Assembly: GCF_008632455.1 (NCBI RefSeq)
Contig: NZ_CP043929.1
Location: forward strand, 2,852,001 to 2,916,000
Direction of reading: 5' to 3'
Origin: Methylomonas rhizoryzae
GTDB lineage: Bacteria > Pseudomonadota > Gammaproteobacteria > Methylococcales > Methylomonadaceae
DNA: 64,000 nucleotides
Below the pieces are notes generated by a model, which searched no databases, was not told the origin of the DNA, and worked only from the letters and a program-made list of their open reading frames with translations. Positions 58,793-64,000 of the stretch are shown in pieces. Position numbers and translations under genes: made by a program. Every line of letters starts with the position of its first letter. Position 1 is the first letter of the stretch.

Positions 58793-59881
58793 ATGCGCGG
58801 CGCCGACATTACTCAAGAAGACCTGTTCAGTTACCGAACCCTGGAAAGCCGGATTCCCAAAAAGCATCCGCTACGCAAGCTGCGTCAAGTGGTCGACTTG
58901 TTGCTCGCCACGCTAAACGACGAGTTCGACGCGCTCTACGCTCGTCGCGGTCGAGATTCCATTCCGCCGGAACGCTTGTTGCGCGCCAGTTTGTTGCAAG
59001 TGCTATTTTCCATCCGTTCGGAACGGCAACTGGTGGAGCATATCGACTTCAACCTCTTGTACCGCTGGTTTGTCGGCTTGACGATAGATGACGAGGTGTG
59101 GGATCACTCGACCTTCAGCGCCAACCGCGACCGTTTGCTCAACGAACGGATCAGTCGTTTGTTTTTCGAACGGGTACTGGCCTTGGCGGAGTGGAAACAG
59201 CTGATCTCTGACGAGCATTTCTCGGTGGACGGCACGCTGATTCAAGCTTGGGCCTCGCACAAGAGTTTCGTCAAGAAAGACGGCTCGACCCCGCCGCCGG
59301 AAGACGGCGGCCGCAATCCCACGGTCAACTTCAAAGGCGAGAAACGCAGTAACGAAACCCACGCATCACGCACCGATCCCGATGCCCGGTTGTACAAAAA
59401 GAGCGAGGGCGACAAGTCTCAGCTGGCTTTCCTCGGTCATGCCTTGATGGAGAACCGTAATGGCTTGGTCGTCGACGTCGAAGTCACCCAGGCCACCGGC
59501 ACCGCAGAACGCGAGGCGGCCCATGCCATGGTCAAACGCACGATCCACAAACCGGGCGCGACCTTGGCCGCCGACAAAAATTACGATACGCAGGATTTTG
59601 TCGCCAAGTTACGCCAGCGCAAAGTCACGCCGCATGTCGCCAGCAAAGACAAAGGCTCCGCCATTGACGGTCGCACAACCCGGCACGACGGTTACCGTAA
59701 AAGTCTCAAAATCCGTAAGCGGATCGAAGAAGTCTTCGGTTGGGCCAAGACGGTCGGCCCGCTACGCCAAACCAAGTTCCGGGGGTTAAAGAAGGTCGCC
59801 GCGCAAACGATTTTTACCTTTGCCGCCTATAACCTGACGCGCATGGGTACCATTTTCGGCTGGCGATACAGTACCGCCTAG
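58793..59881 (+). CDS. IS5-family DDE transposase
   Basis: This is a 362-residue transposase. The N-terminal DUF772-like part (DLFSYRTLESRIPKKHPLRK, IPPERLLRASLLQVLFSIRS, LLYRWFVGL) is followed by the DDE core: SVDGTLIQAWASHKSF (first Asp), ATLAADKNYDTQDFV (second Asp) and RKRIEEVFGWAKTV (Glu). All catalytic residues appear intact. It lies alone in the IS at 58669-60046, where the right inverted repeat has been deleted. Confidence 0.92.
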   Translation: MRGADITQEDLFSYRTLESRIPKKHPLRKLRQVVDLLLATLNDEFDALYARRGRDSIPPERLLRASLLQVLFSIRSERQLVEHIDFNLLYRWFVGLTIDDEVWDHSTFSANRDRLLNERISRLFFERVLALAEWKQLISDEHFSVDGTLIQAWASHKSFVKKDGSTPPPEDGGRNPTVNFKGEKRSNETHASRTDPDARLYKKSEGDKSQLAFLGHALMENRNGLVVDVEVTQATGTAEREAAHAMVKRTIHKPGATLAADKNYDTQDFVAKLRQRKVTPHVASKDKGSAIDGRTTRHDGYRKSLKIRKRIEEVFGWAKTVGPLRQTKFRGLKKVAAQTIFTFAAYNLTRMGTIFGWRYSTA

Positions 59882-60010
59882 GCGGTGGTGCGCCTGAAAT
59901 CCGCCAAAAGGCGGAATTTAACGCCCTTCGGGGCGAATATAACCGGCTAAAACCGGTTTTTGAGGCCTGATCGGGCTTCCAGAAGCCCAACAAAACCAAA
60001 AAATGGTTTT
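59873..60010 (+). repeat. Chain of six hairpins in the IS 3' tail
   Basis: There are six consecutive inverted repeats: ACCGCCTAGGCGGT (59873), TCCGCC/GGCGGA (59900), CGCCC-TTCG-GGGCG (59922, a UUCG tetraloop), AACCGG/CCGGTT (59941), GGGCTTC/GAAGCCC (59973) and AAAACC/GGTTTT (59992). The chain is conserved in the remnant at 48.3 kb, so it belongs to the element. It may protect the transposase mRNA or block outside transcription. Confidence 0.75.
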
Positions 60011-60331
60011 GAAGCCGAAGGCATATAGGCAAATTTCAACACCCTGCTAACGACAGCCTCTTGTGCAGATATAGTATCCATCAATCTTACCGCGCATGCT
60101 GTCACTCACAATCCTCATTGAAACCGATAGGTGATTGAAAAACCGGAATACTCACATCTATGGAATCGGCGCAGCCCGCATTACACTCCGCACGCCCAAA
60201 GCGAGAAAATGTAACCTGACACTATAACTTTGCCGGTAGAATATTCGCCATCGGCAATTGCCGCAAACTTGTCCGCCAAACGCAACAAATCATACACATC
60301 CCACCGTAACTCAACAAAATAGCGCATCACA

Positions 60332-62338
60332 ATGAAACCATGGATTTTGGCTTTGGGCCTACTTGCAATTTTTATCGGCAACCAACCTAGCGCGGAGACT
60401 ATAGAAACGTCGATTGCCCAAACGATGGATCCCCATGCCGATCCTTGTCAGGATTTTTATCGCTACGCCTGCGGCGGCTGGCTGGACAATCATCAACTGG
60501 CGGACGACGAATTGCAATTGATCAAAGGCTTCGACCTGGCTAACCAGGCTGTCGAAGACAAGCTGTATGCGCTGTTTCAAACCGCTGCCAAGCTGTATCC
60601 CAGCGGCGATAGCCTCAACGACCAAGTCGGCCCGTTTTTTCAATCCTGCCTGGACGACGATCTGCAAAGCAGCGCAATAACCGGCTTGCAGCCTTATTTG
60701 GACGCGATAGACCACATCAAAAACCAAACCGAGTTCATGCAAGTCGCCGGGCAATTGCGGGAGATCGGCGTCCTGGGTTTGTTGAACGCAACCGTCATTC
60801 CCGATCTTTTCGACGCCAGCCGCTACAGCGTGTTGGTTACGGCCGGCGATCCCGGATTTTACGACGGCGATATCTATACCCGTAAATCTCCAACCAACAA
60901 CAAGCTAAAAACAGCCAATGCCAACGACATTCAAAACATTTTGCTGCTGCTGGGCGAAACGGCGGAACAGGCGGCGCGCCACACCCGGCAAATCATGGCG
61001 ATAGAAACCGTGCTCAGCAAACACCACGGGTTGTTCGGCACAGTTAAAGATTTAGATTATTACGGCGCGCCGCAGGTATTGGATCAATCCGCTCCTTATT
61101 TTCCGTGGTCGGCTTATTTCGAAGCTACGCAAATGCAAGGCATCACCCATTTGTATTCGTCGCCCAGCTTATTGAGAGCCTTGGCCAAAGTGCTGCGCAA
61201 AACCCCGCTGGACGGCCTTAAGGCTTATTTGCGCTGGACGCTGATCTCAAGTTACCGTCCCTATCTGCCGGAAAGCTATTCGATTAGTCCGTACTTTCAG
61301 TACCTGATCAGCGTTCCGCGCTGGAAAACCTGTTTGCGCATCACCTCCACGATACTGAGCGACAAAACCGGGCAACTGCTTAAGGCAACCGAGGATTATC
61401 AGACCACAGCCAATTTGACCCAGTCGATTTTCAACAACATCAAAAGCCAATTCCGCAGCCGACTGCCTACGGTTGTTTGGTTGAACGAAGATGCGTTGAC
61501 CGCCACACAGCTCAAGCTGGATGCATTGACGGCCCAATTCGCCTATCCGACCGAATGGCCGGAATATGCGCTATTGGGCTTTGACAGCAACGATTTTCTC
61601 GGCAACGTCATCAGCGCGCGTGCCGATCTCGCTCAACGCGAATTCGCCTTATACGGCCAAACGGTAGATAGAAACAGTTGGGAATACAATGGTCCGGGCC
61701 CACAGCAGGTCAACGCGTTTTATCAACCGTTGAAAAACCAAATCCATTTGTTGGCCGGGTTGCTGCGCAAACCCTTCGTCGATGCCGAGTATCCGGATGC
61801 CGTCAACTATGCCGCAGTGGGATTCGTCGCCGCCCATGAAGTCATGCACGGCTACGACGACGAAGGCCGCTATTTTCTGGAGGACGGACGCGCCGGCTAT
61901 TTATGGCCGAAAAAAGTCAACAAAAGCTTTAACAAGCGCAGCCAATGTCTGGTTGGTCAATACAACGCTTACCGGGTCCCCGACCTAACGCTGAAGGTTA
62001 AAGGTAAACCGACCCTGGAAGAAAATCTGTCCGACGTCAACGGCCTAAAACTGGCCTATCAAGCGTTCATCACTTCCGGCGACTCCACCAGCCAATACAC
62101 CATCGGCAATCTGACCCTGTCGGCGCAACAATTGTTTTTCGTCAGCTTCGCGCAAAGTTTTTGCAACATTAGCCGTCCGGAAATGGACGAATACACGTAT
62201 TCCCGGTCTTGGCAGCGCTATGCTCCGCCCCGTCAGCGGGTGATAGGCCCGATAAGCAACCGGCCGGAATTCGCCGCGGCGTTCAATTGCCCGAAAAATT
62301 CGGCTATGAACCCCAACCGCAAATGCCAAGTTTGGTAA
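60332..62338 (+). CDS. M13-family (neprilysin-like) metallopeptidase
   Basis: This is a 668-residue secreted zinc peptidase. The signal peptide (ILALGLLAIFIGNQPSA) is followed by the M13 opening (MDPHADPCQDFYRYACGGWL). The zinc site HEVMHGYDDEGRYF gives HExxH, and ENLSDVNGLKLAY gives the third ligand Glu and supporting Asp. The C-terminal region with the substrate-binding Arg area and Trp end (KCQVW) is present. M13 enzymes cleave oligopeptides. It stands alone after the IS. The length fits the family. Confidence 0.92.
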   Translation: MKPWILALGLLAIFIGNQPSAETIETSIAQTMDPHADPCQDFYRYACGGWLDNHQLADDELQLIKGFDLANQAVEDKLYALFQTAAKLYPSGDSLNDQVGPFFQSCLDDDLQSSAITGLQPYLDAIDHIKNQTEFMQVAGQLREIGVLGLLNATVIPDLFDASRYSVLVTAGDPGFYDGDIYTRKSPTNNKLKTANANDIQNILLLLGETAEQAARHTRQIMAIETVLSKHHGLFGTVKDLDYYGAPQVLDQSAPYFPWSAYFEATQMQGITHLYSSPSLLRALAKVLRKTPLDGLKAYLRWTLISSYRPYLPESYSISPYFQYLISVPRWKTCLRITSTILSDKTGQLLKATEDYQTTANLTQSIFNNIKSQFRSRLPTVVWLNEDALTATQLKLDALTAQFAYPTEWPEYALLGFDSNDFLGNVISARADLAQREFALYGQTVDRNSWEYNGPGPQQVNAFYQPLKNQIHLLAGLLRKPFVDAEYPDAVNYAAVGFVAAHEVMHGYDDEGRYFLEDGRAGYLWPKKVNKSFNKRSQCLVGQYNAYRVPDLTLKVKGKPTLEENLSDVNGLKLAYQAFITSGDSTSQYTIGNLTLSAQQLFFVSFAQSFCNISRPEMDEYTYSRSWQRYAPPRQRVIGPISNRPEFAAAFNCPKNSAMNPNRKCQVW

Positions 62339-62405
62339 ACGCTTTCAATCGAGATTGCCCGGCATAATCAATGCCGGGCGGACGCCGGTTTAAGCGACAG
62401 CCCGC

Positions 62406-63272
62406 TCAGCCCGGATAACGTTGTTTCATGAATGCCAGGGCCTTACCGGCCAGATCGTCCGAGTCGTGCCACAAGTTGCGCCATACGCACAAGGTATTGG
62501 ATAACTTGGGATCCACGACTTCGGACGAGAACGATTCGAACGTGATGGGTCCTCGAAAATCGATCCGCTTGAGCGCATTGAAAAAGCTATCGAAATCGAC
62601 GTTGCCGGTACCCAAATAACCGCGGTGGCTTTCGCCGATGTGCACGTAACCCAGCCGGTCCTTGGCGGCCAGCACCGACTGTTCCATGCCGTTTTCCTCT
62701 ATGTTCATATGATAGGTGTCCAAATGCAGATAAGCATTGGGCCGATCGACTTCGTCCAAGAACGCCAAGCCTTCCAGTCCGGTATTCATGATGTTGGTTT
62801 CGTAGCGATTGACCACTTCCAGATTGATGTTGATGCCTTTCTCGCCGGCATAATCGGCCAGACGTTGCATGGCGGCAATCGAGTTGGCCCGGTTTTGCCC
62901 GGACGCCGGGCCGGGATATTTGCCCAGCGCGCAATAAATGACTCCGCACAACTCGGTACCGCCGATCGCATGCAACACGTCGGTGGCCTTGCGCAATAGT
63001 TCGTCGCCTTTGGCAACCACGCCCGGATCGGCGCTGCTCACGTCGGTCGCGGCGGACAAGCCCAGGGACGCATGCGCCCGCAGATGGTGCTCCTGCAGCA
63101 AATCCCTGGTTAGCACGGGGTCGACTTTCCACGGATCCAGCAAGGCAATTTCGATGTAGTCGTAGCCCGAGCGCGCCGCGCCGCCAATCGCCTTGCGCGC
63201 GCCTGCCGGCGTCCAGTCTCCGGACCACACCAAGGCGTGGCCGCCGAACTCCAATGCTTTACCGTTTGCCAT
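62406..63272 (-). CDS. Sugar isomerase/epimerase, ketose 3-epimerase-like
   Basis: This is a 288-residue TIM-barrel protein of the xylose-isomerase-like superfamily. The four metal ligands of D-tagatose/D-allulose 3-epimerases are recognisable: Glu in NLEVVNRYE, Asp in YLHLDTYHMNIEE, His in YVHIGESHRGYLG (with the substrate-binding His/Arg) and Glu in ITFESFSS. The start at 63272 has GGAGG upstream. It is likely to epimerise a ketose or sugar alcohol; the exact substrate is unknown. It is 44 nt downstream of the AraC-type regulator gene on the same strand. Confidence 0.8.
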   Translation of the reverse strand: MANGKALEFGGHALVWSGDWTPAGARKAIGGAARSGYDYIEIALLDPWKVDPVLTRDLLQEHHLRAHASLGLSAATDVSSADPGVVAKGDELLRKATDVLHAIGGTELCGVIYCALGKYPGPASGQNRANSIAAMQRLADYAGEKGININLEVVNRYETNIMNTGLEGLAFLDEVDRPNAYLHLDTYHMNIEENGMEQSVLAAKDRLGYVHIGESHRGYLGTGNVDFDSFFNALKRIDFRGPITFESFSSEVVDPKLSNTLCVWRNLWHDSDDLAGKALAFMKQRYPG

Positions 63273-63316
63273 AGCCTGATTCCTCCACAAATGAGCGAAG
63301 CATAAAGCCCTTGCCT

Positions 63317-64000
63317 TTAATTGGCGAGCGAGATGTGCAACTCCATATCGCGCACTTGCGTATAGTCCCCGGAAGGCATGGCGTCAAAGCATTGATACGC
63401 GCCGGAAGTGCCGAAGCTTTCCCGATTGTCGACCAGCCAAGCAATGACTCTGGGTCTTAAGCGAATCAAGCACTCCAAATAAGTACTGCGAATAGTAAAA
63501 ACCACAAAGCGGGAAGGTTGCATTTCGAATTCCGACCAACAATCGGGCAATTTCATACCGGGAACCGGGTCGATGGCGCAGCCGTAACGGATATTTTCCG
63601 GCGCAGTTATATCGGGGTCGTCGAATACCAACCCATAACACTGACCGGAACCATCGATTCCCAAGCGCTCGAGTTCCGCACGAAATTTCGGCCAATGATT
63701 GAGCGACGCCTCGTAAGGTCCGAAATAGCGCTTGTACCACAATATTCGGTTTTTTTTCACAGGCACGATGCGAACCGGTATAGAGCCGATCTCCGTTTCA
63801 TTGAGTAATTGCAGATACTTATGCGTTGCCGCCAAGCGCATTTGTTGCGGTGTTTGCCCCCAACGGCGGCGGAATGCGCGAGTAAACGCTTGCTGCCCGG
63901 AATACCCCATGTTAATGGCGATGTCCAGCAACGACATCCGGGTATGGCAAACAAATACCGCGGCTAACTCCAGCTTCATTTGCAAAATAAATTGGACGAG
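63317..64000 (-). CDS. AraC-family regulator with GyrI-like domain (partial, start beyond window)
   Basis: The frame is open to the window edge, so the true start is outside. The visible 228 residues begin inside the AraC helix-turn-helix pair: MSLLDIAINMGYSGQQAFTRAFRRRWGQTP is the second recognition unit. A GyrI-like small-molecule-binding domain of about 150 residues follows (ETEIGSIPVRIVPVKKNRILWYKRYFGPYE and CYGLVFDDPDITAPENIRYGC), as in Rob/SoxS-like or BmrR-like sensors. It may respond to a drug or metabolite. Confidence 0.85.
   Translation of the reverse strand, partial: LVQFILQMKLELAAVFVCHTRMSLLDIAINMGYSGQQAFTRAFRRRWGQTPQQMRLAATHKYLQLLNETEIGSIPVRIVPVKKNRILWYKRYFGPYEASLNHWPKFRAELERLGIDGSGQCYGLVFDDPDITAPENIRYGCAIDPVPGMKLPDCWSEFEMQPSRFVVFTIRSTYLECLIRLRPRVIAWLVDNRESFGTSGAYQCFDAMPSGDYTQVRDMELHISLAN

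Larger units (their letters stand above)
58669..60046 (+). mobile_element. IS5-family insertion sequence, right inverted repeat lost
   Basis: The left end begins CAGGCTGTTGATTTTATCTC. A CTAA target duplication lies at 58665-58668 and again at 60047-60050, as expected for IS5-family elements (YTAR targets). Compared with the remnant at 48336-48548, the right end lacks exactly 28 bases, including the right inverted repeat. The loss falls between two CCTG copies. The element is therefore probably immobile although its transposase gene is intact. Confidence 0.85.

Noticed and set aside
1..64000. tRNA, rRNA or integrase genes marking the island borders
   Set aside because: None recognised on either strand, so the island limits are set by gene content and repeats only.

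Overview
The window looks like chromosome from a gammaproteobacterial methanotroph, Methylococcales and probably Methylomonas-like. This is inferred from gene content, not from a marker gene. The pointers are a quinoprotein-associated SoxYZ carrier next to its metallohydrolase, a phosphoketolase, a fused-ATPase nitrate ABC transporter, an HvfA-type metallophore precursor, secreted proteins with a VPLP-type sorting tail, and a type I-F CRISPR array. No rRNA or tRNA gene was recognised.

1-40.8 kb is mostly backbone. It opens with the tail of a receiver-domain protein. A leftward nitrate uptake operon follows (nrtA, nrtB, fused ATPase, porin) with a terminator hairpin in its 5' leader. Next come a TonB receptor/HupE metal-uptake pair, nadK-recN, a PilZ membrane protein, a DUF2490 barrel protein, the orphan metallophore precursor, def, the quinoprotein relay pair, cysC, a DHH phosphoesterase, a VanZ-like protein and rapA. 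From 25.8 to 35.5 kb lies an unusual locus: two leftward secreted Ig-like proteins face a rightward set (a related VPLP-tail protein, a TonB receptor and a TupA-like oxyanion-binding protein), and a convergent modE closes it. I read this as a surface system for molybdate or tungstate. Phosphoketolase and uvrB end the block.

40.9-60.1 kb is an accessory island. It holds a Fic protein between 61-bp direct repeats, LysR and PIN-toxin remnants, fitAB between a second repeat pair, an AT-rich operon pairing a nucleotidyltransferase-like protein with a DUF262 protein, and then a run of short cassettes (RAYT transposase, vsr fragment, brnTA, hicAB, IS tail and small membrane genes, RAYT fragment) separated by copies of one REP element. 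Further on are secreted repeat proteins (PKD plus seven RCC1 units, and a five-blade tachylectin-like propeller), an orphan type I-F CRISPR array of 18 repeats, and an IS5-family element that has lost its right inverted repeat. No cas gene is present.

The last 4 kb holds an M13 metallopeptidase, a sugar 3-epimerase-like protein and a partial AraC/GyrI regulator.

The strongest candidates for something undescribed are the ModE-linked TonB/binding-protein/secreted-protein locus, the nucleotidyltransferase-DUF262 operon, and the REP-delimited cassette run.
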